Part shown: positions 9,211 to 17,348 of the stretch, piece after piece
Layout of the letters: each line of letters starts with the position of its first letter
Numbering within the stretch: position 1 is the stretch's first letter
Assembly: GCF_004963255.1 (NCBI RefSeq)
Contig: NZ_SUGA01000025.1
Span: 1-64,000 of the forward strand
DNA length: 64,000 nucleotides
Direction of reading: 5' to 3'
From: Mesorhizobium sp.
Lineage (GTDB): Bacteria; Pseudomonadota; Alphaproteobacteria; Rhizobiales; Rhizobiaceae
Notes under the pieces: model-generated
What the model saw: only the letters and a program-made list of their open reading frames with translations
Database searches by the model: none
Told to the model about the DNA's origin: nothing
Program-made: the position numbers and the translations under genes

Positions 9211-11523
9211 TTGGCTGTCACCATCACCTCCCTCGTCCTCTTCCTCATCGGTCTCGTTCTCGGCGGTGGCGGCATCTGGCTCGTCGCGCTGGGTGGCAGT
9301 TGGTACTACCTGATCGCCGGCCTGGTCTTCCTAATCACCGCCTGGCTGCTCTTCAGGCGCAGGTCGACCTCGCTCTGGCTCTACGCGCTGTTCGTGCTCG
9401 CCACTTTGTGCTGGGCGGTGTGGGAAATCGGCTTCGACTGGTGGCAGCTCGGTCCGCGCGGCGGCGTCATCGTGCTCATCGCCCTGTGGCTTCTGACGCC
9501 TTGGGCGAGGCGCGGCCTGCGCGGCCCCGACGGACGCGCGCCACTGATCCTGGCCGTGCTCGCCTCGCTTGCCGTCGCCGGTTATTCGATGACCGCCGAC
9601 CCGAAGGATATCGCGGGGACGCTCGGCACTGAGAAGATTACGACGGCTGCCAATCTCGGCGGCGACATGCCGGCTGGCGAGTGGCATTTCTACGGCCGCA
9701 CGCCGTTCGGCCAGCGCTATTCGCCGCTCGACCAGATCACGCCGGACAATGTCGCCAAGTTGCAGCCGGCCTGGACCTACCGCACCGGCGACGTGAAGGG
9801 CCCCGACGATATCGGCGAAACGACCTATCAGGTTACGCCGCTGAAGATCGGCGACGCGCTGTTCATCTGCACGCCGCACAACTTCGCCATCGCCATCGAT
9901 GCCGCGAGCGGCAAGGAAAAGTGGCGCTACGATCCCAAGATCAAGCTCGACAACAACCGCCAGCACCAGACCTGCCGCGGCGTGTCCTATTATGCCGATG
10001 CCAAGATCGCCGCCGGCCAGCCCTGCGCGCAGCGCGTCTACCTGCCGACGTCGGACGCTCGCCTGATCGCGCTCGACGCGGCCAATGGGCAGCTGTGCCC
10101 GTCCTTCGCGGAGGGCGGCACGCTGAACCTGATGGCCAATATGCCCTATCCGAAGTCGGGTTATTATTATTCGACCTCGGCGCCGCTCATCGTCGCCGGC
10201 AAGATCATCGTCGGCGGCGCGGTCAACGACAATTACTCGACCGAAGAGCCGTCGGGCGTCATCCGCGCCTTCGATGTCGACACCGGCGCGCTGCTGTGGA
10301 ACTGGGATTCCGGCAATCCGGATGTGACGACGCCGCTGCCCGCCGGGCAGACCTACACCCACAACTCGCCCAACATGTGGTCGACCGCGAGCGCCGACGA
10401 GAAGCTCGGGCTGCTCTACGTGCCGCTCGGCAACCAGACGCCGGACCAGCTCGGCATGGGCCGCAGCGCCAATGTCGAGAAATTCTCCTCATCGATCGCC
10501 GCGCTCGACCTCAACACCGGCCAATTGCGCTGGGTGCGGCAGACAGTGCATCACGACCTGTGGGACATGGACGTGCCGGCGCAGCCGTCGCTGGTCGACA
10601 TCACCACGGCGAGCGGCGTCGTGCCGGCGCTGGTCGGGCCGACCAAGCAGGGCGACCTCTACGTGCTCGACCGGCGCACGGGCGAGCCGATCATCCCGGT
10701 CAAGGAAGTGCCGGCGCCTGGCGGCGCGATCGAGGGCGATCATGCCTCGCCGACACAGCCGGCCTCGGACCTTTCCTTCAATCCGAAGCCGCTGACCGGC
10801 GCCGACATGTGGGGCATCACCCTGTTCGATCAGCTGGCCTGCCGGATCGAGTTGAAGAAATTGCGCTATGAGGGGCGCTACACGCCGCCCTCGCTGCAGG
10901 GCTCGCTGATCTATCCCGGCAATTTCGGCGTCTTCAACTGGGGCGGTGTCGCGGTCGATCCGGTGCGGCAGGTGATGTTCGGCATGCCGACCTACCTGGC
11001 GTTCACGTCCAAGCTCATCCCGCGCGCGGACGTGCCGCCGCCGGGCGATACCAAGGGCAGCGAGCAGGGGCTGAACCGCAACGAGGGCGCGCCTTACGCG
11101 GTGGTGATGGGGCCGTTCCTGTCGCCGCTCGGCATCCCCTGCCAGGCGCCGCCCTGGGGCTATGTCGCCGGCGTCGACCTGAAGACCGGAAACATCGCCT
11201 ACAAGCACCGCAACGGCACCGTCTACGACATGACGCCACTGCCATTGCCGCTCAAGGTCGGCGTTCCAGGCATCGGCGGACCGATGATCACGGCGGGCGG
11301 CGTCGCTTTCCTGGGCGCGGCGGTCGATGACTATCTGCGCGCTTACGACCTCACCACCGGCAGGCAACTCTGGCAGGCGAGGCTGCCGGCGGGCGGCCAG
11401 GCGACGCCGATGACCTACACGGTTGCCGACGGCCGCCAGTTCGTCGTCATCGTCGCCGGCGGCCACGGCTCGGTCGGCACCAAGCCGGGCGACTATGTGA
11501 TGGCCTACACGCTGCCCAAATGA
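9211..11523 (+). CDS. gcd: Membrane-bound PQQ-dependent dehydrogenase, glucose/quinate/shikimate family
   Basis: A quinoprotein of 770 residues that oxidises glucose (or quinate/shikimate) in the periplasm and passes electrons to ubiquinone. The first 140 or so residues hold four or five hydrophobic membrane segments. The remainder is an eight-bladed PQQ propeller with recognisable repeats such as GEWHFYGRTPFGQRYSPL, AASGKEKW and HHDLWDMDVPAQP. The length is near that of E. coli Gcd (796). I chose the TTG at 9211 because AAGGAG lies seven bases upstream; the in-frame TTG at 9130 would translate an interspersed repeat. No PQQ synthesis genes are visible here, so the cofactor must come from elsewhere. 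Confidence 0.9.
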   Translation: MAVTITSLVLFLIGLVLGGGGIWLVALGGSWYYLIAGLVFLITAWLLFRRRSTSLWLYALFVLATLCWAVWEIGFDWWQLGPRGGVIVLIALWLLTPWARRGLRGPDGRAPLILAVLASLAVAGYSMTADPKDIAGTLGTEKITTAANLGGDMPAGEWHFYGRTPFGQRYSPLDQITPDNVAKLQPAWTYRTGDVKGPDDIGETTYQVTPLKIGDALFICTPHNFAIAIDAASGKEKWRYDPKIKLDNNRQHQTCRGVSYYADAKIAAGQPCAQRVYLPTSDARLIALDAANGQLCPSFAEGGTLNLMANMPYPKSGYYYSTSAPLIVAGKIIVGGAVNDNYSTEEPSGVIRAFDVDTGALLWNWDSGNPDVTTPLPAGQTYTHNSPNMWSTASADEKLGLLYVPLGNQTPDQLGMGRSANVEKFSSSIAALDLNTGQLRWVRQTVHHDLWDMDVPAQPSLVDITTASGVVPALVGPTKQGDLYVLDRRTGEPIIPVKEVPAPGGAIEGDHASPTQPASDLSFNPKPLTGADMWGITLFDQLACRIELKKLRYEGRYTPPSLQGSLIYPGNFGVFNWGGVAVDPVRQVMFGMPTYLAFTSKLIPRADVPPPGDTKGSEQGLNRNEGAPYAVVMGPFLSPLGIPCQAPPWGYVAGVDLKTGNIAYKHRNGTVYDMTPLPLPLKVGVPGIGGPMITAGGVAFLGAAVDDYLRAYDLTTGRQLWQARLPAGGQATPMTYTVADGRQFVVIVAGGHGSVGTKPGDYVMAYTLPK

Positions 11524-11539
11524 GGGAAGGCGTCGGGCT

Positions 11540-11974
11540 TCAAAGCCCGAGATGCCCCCTCAAGCTCGGCACCTGGTCCAGCACCTGGTTGGTGAGATCG
11601 GGGCCGGCGGCGGCCTCCGCCTGCTTGATCAAGGTCTCGCCGGCCTGCTGGATCTGCGCCATGTCGAGGCCGGACGCTTTAAGCGCCGCGATGCCGTTGA
11701 TCAGCGCGCCGGCCTTCTCGCCGAGCACGCCGCCAAGCGCCCCTTGCAGCGACGACAGGAGGCTGCCGCCCGAATTGGCCGCACCGGCGGCCATCACATC
11801 ATATTTCTGAGCCAGCGCGTCGGCGCCGGGGATCTGGGCGAAGAAAGACGAAACGCTGGTACCTTCCGCCTCGTGCTCGAGCACGGAAAAGATGGTGCCG
11901 ACGACCTTCTCGGTGGTCGGCTCGTCGAGGCCGGCCTTCGAAGAAACGGTGTTGATGATGTCCTGGACGTTCAT
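11540..11974 (-). CDS. DUF2780/DUF937-like hypothetical protein
   Basis: A 144-residue protein with no signal peptide. An N-terminal helical part (MNVQDIINTVSSKAGL) is followed by a Gly/Ala/Ser-rich middle (SGGSLLSSLQGALGG) and a helical C-terminus. It resembles small uncharacterised bacterial families such as DUF2780 and DUF937, but I cannot decide between them. It is convergent with the glucose dehydrogenase gene (16 bp between stops) and divergent from the dienelactone hydrolase gene. No function is suggested by context. Confidence 0.7.
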   Translation of the reverse strand: MNVQDIINTVSSKAGLDEPTTEKVVGTIFSVLEHEAEGTSVSSFFAQIPGADALAQKYDVMAAGAANSGGSLLSSLQGALGGVLGEKAGALINGIAALKASGLDMAQIQQAGETLIKQAEAAAGPDLTNQVLDQVPSLRGHLGL

Positions 11975-12190
11975 GGCATTCCCCTTTTCGTCATTCGTAT
12001 CGGCAAGGCGGCTCCCGCAATTTTGCGTCCTTATGTGACAGCACCATCAAGGCTTTCGGAAATGACCAAAATGTGATGGGCGAGCTGCGGCTCTCTTGAT
12101 CGTCATCTGGACGTGACTGGACCGCTTGAATCCCGACCCTATCTTGCGGATCACCCTGCCAACCGTTCCCAGCTGTCTTCGAGGAAAGCC

Positions 12191-13093
12191 ATGACCGAGC
12201 CCGTTGCCAAGCCCGTCATCACTCAACCTTCTATTACTCAGGCGATGATCGACGCCTATGACGAATACACGCATCTGACGCTCGACCGGCGCCGCTTCAT
12301 GGAGCAGTTGACGAGGCTGGCGGGCTCGGGCGCCGCGGCGGCCGCGGTCGCGCCGATGCTGGCTGCCAATTCCGCAAAAGCGGCGATCGTCGCCGAGGAC
12401 GACAGCCGCGTTAAGGGCCAGGACATCACCTATCCCGGCTCGAGCGGCGAGATGAAAGCCTATCTGGTCAAGCCGGCCGATCAGCAGGGCAAGCTCGGCA
12501 CGGTCATCGTCATCCATGAGAACCGGGGGCTCAACCCGCATATCCGCGATGTCGCCCGGCGCGTGGCGCTGGAAGGGTTCGTGGCGCTCGCGCCGGATTT
12601 CCTGTCGCCGCTTGGCGGTACGCCTTCCGACGAGGACAAGGCGCGCGACATGTTCACCAAGCTCGATGCCGCCCAGGTCGCGGCCGACGGCGTGGCGACG
12701 GTCGCCTATCTCAAGAGCCTCAAGGACGGTAACGGCAAGGTCGGGGCGGTCGGCTTCTGCTGGGGCGGCGGCGCGGTGAACCAGCTTGCCGTCCATGCAC
12801 CGGACCTGGCGGCCGCCGTCGCCTATTACGGCATGCAGCCGAAGGCCGAAGATGTGCCGAAGATCAAGGCACCGCTGCTGCTGCATTATGCCGGTCTCGA
12901 CAGCCGGACCAATGCGGGCATCGATGCCTACAAGAAAGCGCTCGACGCCGCGCATGTCGAATACAAGGTCTATGTCTATGAGGGCGCCAACCACGCCTTC
13001 AACAACGACACCTCGGCCGCGCGCTATGACAAGAAAGCCGCCGATCTCGCCTGGGGCCGGACGGTGGCGTTTCTGAAGGAGAAGCTTGCCTGA
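12191..13093 (+). CDS. Dienelactone hydrolase family protein, Tat-exported
   Basis: An alpha/beta hydrolase of 300 residues. The N-terminus carries LDRRRFMEQL followed by a hydrophobic Ala-rich stretch, which fits a twin-arginine signal located unusually far in (about residue 35). The nucleophile elbow GFCWGG supplies the catalytic Cys; an Asp in GLDSR and the His in GANHAFNND complete the dienelactone-type triad. Family members hydrolyse dienelactones and other esters or lactones; the substrate here is unknown. GAGGAAAG lies just upstream of the ATG at 12191. It stands alone with its own upstream region. Confidence 0.87.
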   Translation: MTEPVAKPVITQPSITQAMIDAYDEYTHLTLDRRRFMEQLTRLAGSGAAAAAVAPMLAANSAKAAIVAEDDSRVKGQDITYPGSSGEMKAYLVKPADQQGKLGTVIVIHENRGLNPHIRDVARRVALEGFVALAPDFLSPLGGTPSDEDKARDMFTKLDAAQVAADGVATVAYLKSLKDGNGKVGAVGFCWGGGAVNQLAVHAPDLAAAVAYYGMQPKAEDVPKIKAPLLLHYAGLDSRTNAGIDAYKKALDAAHVEYKVYVYEGANHAFNNDTSAARYDKKAADLAWGRTVAFLKEKLA

Positions 13094-13104
13094 GGATTCG
13101 CGGG

Positions 13105-13554
13105 TCAGGCAACGGCCGGTGCCCAAACCGCTGCAAAGTCGGGCGATAATGTGAAGCCAGCGGGCAGCGCCGACGCCGGAGGCGGGCGGCGCACGCCTTC
13201 GTGCAGATAGCGCAGGGCCGACATCAGCCCGTTCATAGTGTAGGGCTTCGAAATGACGCCAACCGCGCCGGCGAAATTCTCTGGAATGCGTTTCGGATTC
13301 GCGGTCATGAACACGACCATCGGCTGACCCGACTGTTTTATATACTCGGCAACGTCGACGCCTGTCGGGCCGTCCGACAGATGAATGTCCACGAACGCGA
13401 TGTCGGCGCGTTCGGTATCGACCATGGCCTTTGCCTCATCCGATGAAATGGCCCAGCCGACGACCCGGTGGCCTGCCTCCTCGATCAGACTCTCCAATTC
13501 CATGGCAAGCAGGGCCTCATCTTCGATGATGAGCACGTTCAGCGGCTGGCTCAT
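13105..13554 (-). CDS. Single-domain response regulator, partner of the LOV kinase
   Basis: A receiver-domain protein of 149 residues with no DNA-binding output domain. It has the acidic pair E11/D12 in IIEDEAL, phospho-acceptor D56 in FVDIHLSD, T84 in VVFMTANP and K103 in ISKPY. The start at 13554 overlaps the kinase stop by four bases (ATGA), so the kinase and regulator are made together. With no output domain, it probably passes the phosphate on or acts by protein contact. The region around T84 resembles receivers of alphaproteobacterial general-stress circuits, a suggestion rather than an assignment. Confidence 0.9.
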   Translation of the reverse strand: MSQPLNVLIIEDEALLAMELESLIEEAGHRVVGWAISSDEAKAMVDTERADIAFVDIHLSDGPTGVDVAEYIKQSGQPMVVFMTANPKRIPENFAGAVGVISKPYTMNGLMSALRYLHEGVRRPPPASALPAGFTLSPDFAAVWAPAVA

Positions 13555-14687
13555 GACATGTCCCTTTTCTGCTCTTCGTTCGGCATTTTGATTAAAACTC
13601 GCGTGCCCGGACTTGCGTTCCGCCACTCGACATCGGCACGAAGCTGGCGCCCGAGTTGCCGGATCAGGCGCATGCCGAAGGAACTCTCGCCGGCGTTCCC
13701 GTCCATGCCGACGCCGTCGTCGGAAACTTCAATGATGAGATGTCCGTCCGGCTGGCTCATCTTGACGCCGATGCTGCCGGGCGTCGTCTCGTCCTTGAAG
13801 GCATGCTTCAGGGCATTGGTGACAAGCTCGTTCACGATCAGCGCCACCGGCGTCGCCTTGTCGGCGGGAACGACGATCGGCTCCAGGTCGAGTTTCGAAC
13901 TGATCTGCGGCCGACCGGATGCGGCAAGCAGATCCGAGACGAGGTCCCTGGCGAAATCGGAGACATCGAACCTGCTTACATCCTTCGACTGGTAGAGTCG
14001 GCGATGGACGGTGCTCAGCGCTTCTATGCGTTCCAGCATCGTCGCGAGGGAGTCCTTGACGGCCTCATCCTTGATCATGCGGCTCTGCATCAGAATCAGC
14101 GACGAGATCATCTGAAGATTGTTCTTCACCCGGTGGTCGACCTCATGGAGCAGCGCGGTCTGCGTTTCGAGCGCAGCTTCGAGCTCCCTTGTCCGTTCCT
14201 TCACCGCCTCTTCAAAGCGCTGCTTGTCGGCTACGATGCGCTGCTCGGAATGCTTGCGGTCGGAGACATCCAGTTGCGAGGCGAAGAAAAACAAAAGCTC
14301 GCCTTTGTCATTGTAGACCGGGCTGATGTAGAGCGCGTTCCAGAAGGCGGAACCGTCCTTGCGATAGTTCAAAAGGTCGATGCTGATGTCGTTGCCCTCG
14401 GCCACCGCCGCGCGAAGTTCCGCGATGGCAGCCGGGTCCGTCTCCGGTCCTTGCAGGAAGCGGCAGTTCCTGCCCATGACCTCTTCGCGCGCATAGCCCG
14501 TCAGCCGAAGGAACGAATCATTGACGAAGACGATCGGGTTGTCCGGTTTGCGCGGATCGGTGATAAGCATCGACATTCGCGTTGCCCGAATGGCCGCCGC
14601 GAATGGGTCGCCTTTGCCATGCTCGACGTGAAGACTGTCAGTCATGTGCCAGGCGTCTGGTGCTTCCCTTGTATGTTTCCCGTCCAT
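13551..14687 (-). CDS. LOV-domain (blue-light) sensor histidine kinase, HisKA_2/HWE-like
   Basis: A soluble 378-residue kinase. The N-terminal PAS domain carries GRNCRFLQG at residues 72-80, the hallmark of flavin-binding LOV domains; C75 would form the light-driven FMN adduct. Other LOV features are NDSFLRLTGY before it and NYRKDGSAFWN after it. A linker helix leads to the phospho-acceptor H185 in EVDHRVKNNLQ, then the ATPase domain with N box NELVTNALKHAF (286-297) and SDDGVGM (322-328). There are no membrane segments. GGAG lies upstream of the ATG at 14687. It is coupled by ATGA to the receiver gene. The light-sensing role is inferred from the intact motif. Confidence 0.93.
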   Translation of the reverse strand: MDGKHTREAPDAWHMTDSLHVEHGKGDPFAAAIRATRMSMLITDPRKPDNPIVFVNDSFLRLTGYAREEVMGRNCRFLQGPETDPAAIAELRAAVAEGNDISIDLLNYRKDGSAFWNALYISPVYNDKGELLFFFASQLDVSDRKHSEQRIVADKQRFEEAVKERTRELEAALETQTALLHEVDHRVKNNLQMISSLILMQSRMIKDEAVKDSLATMLERIEALSTVHRRLYQSKDVSRFDVSDFARDLVSDLLAASGRPQISSKLDLEPIVVPADKATPVALIVNELVTNALKHAFKDETTPGSIGVKMSQPDGHLIIEVSDDGVGMDGNAGESSFGMRLIRQLGRQLRADVEWRNASPGTRVLIKMPNEEQKRDMS

Positions 14688-14829
14688 TGATAACTCCAAG
14701 CCTTGACCGCGCCAACAACGGCGCAGGCCTGGAATTGGTTCAATCGCAGGTTTTGTTGTCACAGAAAGGAAAGTGAAGGAACCAAACCGGAGTTTTTCTA
14801 AGTTGCTGCGTGGAAGTCGCTTTTTTGAT

Positions 14830-15759
14830 CTACACGGCTCCTGGCCGATGCATGGCCACTCCGGCGATGACCAGCGCAATGCCGGTGCAGTCGGAGACGC
14901 TCGGCACCTGGCGCAGCACGATGACGCCGATGAGCGTAGCCGTGAGCGGCAGGAGCGACAGCATCAGCGCGAAGCTCGCGCGCGGCAGCCTCACCATGGC
15001 GAACTGGTCGCAGATATAGGGAATGACCGAGGAGCAGACGCCGACGCCGATCGCGGCGATCAGCAGTTGCGGCGATGAGAAAGCGGGCAGCGCCTCGCCG
15101 AACCCGATGGGCAGCACGATGAGGAATGCGACCGCCATGGCGGTGCCGAGGCCGGCAATGCCGATGCCGGTCTGGGCAATGCGATGGCCGACTACGATAT
15201 AGCCGACGAACAGAGCGCCGTTGAGAAAGGCCCAGAACAGGCCAAGCGGATCGCTCGACCATTTGACGTCGATGAGCAGCAAGGTGCCGATGACCGCGAC
15301 AGCCAGCGCGGCAAAATTGCGCGGGCTACGCAGGCCTACCAGCGCGACCCCGATCGTGCCGACGAATTCGATCGCCGCCACCAGAGAGATCGGCAGGCGG
15401 TCGAGCGCCAGATAGAACGAGCAGTTCATAACCGCCAGACAGGCGCCGAAGGTCAGCAAAAGCAGTCGCTGAGCGCGGTCGGCGCGCGCGAAGACGCACC
15501 AGGGCCTGGTCAAAGGGGCGAAGATGAGAGCGGCGGTGGCGATGCGTAGCCAGGCCATGCCGAGCACGCCGACCTGATCGAAAAGCAGCACCGCGAAAGC
15601 CGGCCCGAGATAGTGGAACACGGCGCTGACGCAGAACCAGACATGCGGCGGAAGCGCATTGACCGCTCTGGCAAGTGCTGTGGGACCGTTGAGGGTGAGG
15701 GCAGCATCGGCATCACCGGCGGCCCGGCTTGCGGTCGGAATTTGCGTTTGCGTTTTCAT
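14830..15759 (-). CDS. EamA-family (RhtA-like) transporter
   Basis: A 309-residue inner-membrane protein with about ten hydrophobic segments in two EamA repeats. Inner-membrane proteins of this kind export amino acids or other metabolites; RhtA exports threonine and homoserine. It is divergent from an Lrp/AsnC regulator gene with 88 bp between the two starts, a common arrangement in which the regulator senses the amino acid and controls its exporter. The substrate is unknown. Confidence 0.85.
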   Translation of the reverse strand: MKTQTQIPTASRAAGDADAALTLNGPTALARAVNALPPHVWFCVSAVFHYLGPAFAVLLFDQVGVLGMAWLRIATAALIFAPLTRPWCVFARADRAQRLLLLTFGACLAVMNCSFYLALDRLPISLVAAIEFVGTIGVALVGLRSPRNFAALAVAVIGTLLLIDVKWSSDPLGLFWAFLNGALFVGYIVVGHRIAQTGIGIAGLGTAMAVAFLIVLPIGFGEALPAFSSPQLLIAAIGVGVCSSVIPYICDQFAMVRLPRASFALMLSLLPLTATLIGVIVLRQVPSVSDCTGIALVIAGVAMHRPGAV

Positions 15760-15803
15760 GCGAGCATTATCGCAGGCAAAACCAGCCGACTATATGTCCA
15801 ATG

Positions 15804-15821
15804 AATGGTGTGATGGCCATT
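15804..15821. promoter_or_regulatory. Possible Lrp-type operator between exporter and regulator
   Basis: AATGG (15804-15808) and CCATT (15817-15821) form a short dyad in the 88-bp divergent intergenic region. Its placement suits autoregulation by the Lrp-like protein and control of the exporter, but the arms are short, so this is tentative. Confidence 0.3.
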
Positions 15822-15847
15822 TCGCTTTGTGATGGAAGAGGTTTGGA

Positions 15848-16324
15848 TTGAAGAACCTTCGAAATGAAAATGCCGACCTGAACGCCGTGGATCTGAAGCT
15901 CCTGCGGCTCCTGGAAAAGGACGCACGCATCAGCACGGCGGAACTGGCGCGCGCCGTCGGGCTGTCGGCGCCGAGTGTGGCGGAGCGGATCCGCAAGCTG
16001 CAGGAGAACGGCGTGATCGAGGCCTATACGGTCAGGATCAACCCGGCCGCGCTCGGCATGAAGCTGTCGGCATGGCTGAGAATCAGGCCGGTGCCGGGAC
16101 AGCTTTCGGTGGTGGCGGACATCATCCGCGAGCTGCCGGAAATCGCGCAATGCGACCGCGTGACCGGCGAGGATTGCTTTATCGCGCTGGCGCATGTTGG
16201 CTCGGTGAGCGAGCTCGAGCGGGTGATCGACCGGATCATCCCTTACGCGATGACCAACACGGCCATCATCCAGTCGTCACCGGTCGAGCCGCGCTCGCCG
16301 CTGGGCGGGTTCAGGCAGAAGTGA
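15848..16324 (+). CDS. Lrp/AsnC-family transcriptional regulator
   Basis: A 158-residue regulator. The N-terminal AsnC-type helix-turn-helix (DLKLLRLLEKDARISTAELA, then GLSAPSVAERIRKLQENGVI) is followed by the RAM ligand-binding domain with the conserved CDRVTGEDCF segment near residue 100. No ATG is available in frame; the TTG at 15848 has GGAAGAGG seven bases upstream. The gene is divergent from the EamA exporter gene and probably regulates it in response to an amino acid. Confidence 0.88.
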   Translation: MKNLRNENADLNAVDLKLLRLLEKDARISTAELARAVGLSAPSVAERIRKLQENGVIEAYTVRINPAALGMKLSAWLRIRPVPGQLSVVADIIRELPEIAQCDRVTGEDCFIALAHVGSVSELERVIDRIIPYAMTNTAIIQSSPVEPRSPLGGFRQK

Positions 16325-16354
16325 CGGGGCAGGGATGATGGGCGGAGGGACGAA

Positions 16355-16552
16355 TCAGGCGTGGCCGCGCCGCATGCGCGCCTGGGTCAGAATCGCGCGC
16401 CAGCGGATCATGTCGAACGGGATGGGTTCGTTGTTGTTGGCGATGTGGAAGATCTCGTTGTCGACGTTCTTCAGCGATCGCCAGAAATCATAGTCGGTGA
16501 TGCGTGGATCGGCCGCCAAGCGCTCCACTTCGACCTTGATGTCGGTTTTCAT
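16355..16552 (-). CDS. Small conserved-looking hypothetical protein (65 aa)
   Basis: A 65-residue hydrophilic protein beginning MKTDIKVEVERLAADPR, with the aromatic/Asn stretch FHIANNNEPIPFDMIRW in the middle. GAGGACA lies upstream of the ATG at 16552. It has no signal peptide or membrane segment and I do not recognise the family. It is convergent with the Lrp gene and shares the strand of the thioesterase gene upstream, from which it is separated by 145 bp. Confidence 0.65.
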   Translation of the reverse strand: MKTDIKVEVERLAADPRITDYDFWRSLKNVDNEIFHIANNNEPIPFDMIRWRAILTQARMRRGHA

Positions 16553-16658
16553 GCACTGTCCTCGCACCGCATTCCGCCAGCCGCCCGCGCGCAAACCCGG
16601 TACGGCGGTTTTCAAACGCGTCACTGAGTCGTTCAACGGACTCAAGCGACTTGTTCAC

Positions 16659-16681
16659 GTTAAAACCTTGGTAAGGTTAAC
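16659..16681. repeat. AT-rich imperfect inverted repeat
   Basis: GTTAA (16659-16663) and TTAAC (16677-16681) bound an imperfect dyad containing ACCTT and AAGGT. It lies between the thioesterase gene and the 65-residue gene and could be a promoter-proximal operator for the latter. The spacing does not fit a CtrA site. Confidence 0.3.
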
Positions 16682-16697
16682 GCGGGCGCGCCGGTTT

Positions 16698-17183
16698 TCA
16701 AGCGCTCTTGCGCTTGATGCCAATCGAGCGCCCGGCGCGCTCGGGCATCGGCAGCGCCGCATGGGCGGCGCGCATGGCGTCCACCTTGGCCATCACGTCG
16801 GCGGGGAAGGGCGCGACCCGCGGTCCGGCCATGTCGACATGCAGGGCAAGCTGCTCGGAGGTCGCGGCCAGCCAGCCGTCGACATGGCGGATTTCCTGAT
16901 AGGCCCTGAGCCGCTTCTCATCGTGGTCGATGAGCTGGAACGAGACCTTCACCTTGTGGTCGAGGTGCAGCTCCTGGACATAGCAGACATGGACTTCCGC
17001 CGTGTAGATGGTGAGGCGGCGATCCCTTGCGTAGTTCGGCCCCATGCCCATCATCTCGAAGGCCACGTCCGAACAGCGGTCGAACAGCACGTTGTAATAG
17101 GCCATGTTGAGATGGCCGTTGTAGTCGATCCAGTCCTTCTCGATGGCCATCGGGTCGGAGATGAACGGGGCGGGGATGGTCAT
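16698..17183 (-). CDS. Hot-dog fold thioesterase
   Basis: An acyl-CoA thioesterase of the 4HBT/FcbC type, 161 residues. The catalytic-loop motif DYNGHLNMAYYNVLFD near residues 17-32 is diagnostic, with EVHVCYVQELHLDHKV forming the central strand. The start at 17183 has GGAAAA upstream and gives the normal length; an upstream ATG at 17270 would run into an interspersed repeat. No pathway neighbour identifies the acyl group. Confidence 0.85.
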   Translation of the reverse strand: MTIPAPFISDPMAIEKDWIDYNGHLNMAYYNVLFDRCSDVAFEMMGMGPNYARDRRLTIYTAEVHVCYVQELHLDHKVKVSFQLIDHDEKRLRAYQEIRHVDGWLAATSEQLALHVDMAGPRVAPFPADVMAKVDAMRAAHAALPMPERAGRSIGIKRKSA

Positions 17184-17244
17184 CTGATTTTCCTTGATCG
17201 TCGCTGGACAGGGCGTGGTGGCTGAGGTTCTCTTTGTTCCTGTG

Positions 17245-17289
17245 CAATTCCGCACGGAAAACCGCTTCACACTTTTCCTGGAATTGCTT
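17245..17289. repeat. 45-bp interspersed repeat, copy 2
   Basis: Second copy of the element at 9136-9180, 39 of 45 identical and in the same orientation. Perfect terminal inverted repeats CAATTCC and GGAATTG are present here. It lies between divergent genes, 60 bp upstream of the FAD-linked dehydrogenase start. Confidence 0.75.
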
Positions 17290-17348
17290 TAGGCATCATC
17301 CATAGCTGCATATCAAGAGTGGCCGCTGGTCCATTCGCGGAGGAATTC

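Noticed and set aside
14688..14829. EcfG (general stress sigma) promoter for the LOV kinase
   Set aside because: GGAAC occurs only on the plus strand, pointing away from the kinase, and its distance to GTT is 19 bp, outside the usual range.
16659..16681. CtrA-binding site
   Set aside because: TTAA half-sites are present, but the spacing is 13 bp or more instead of the required 7.
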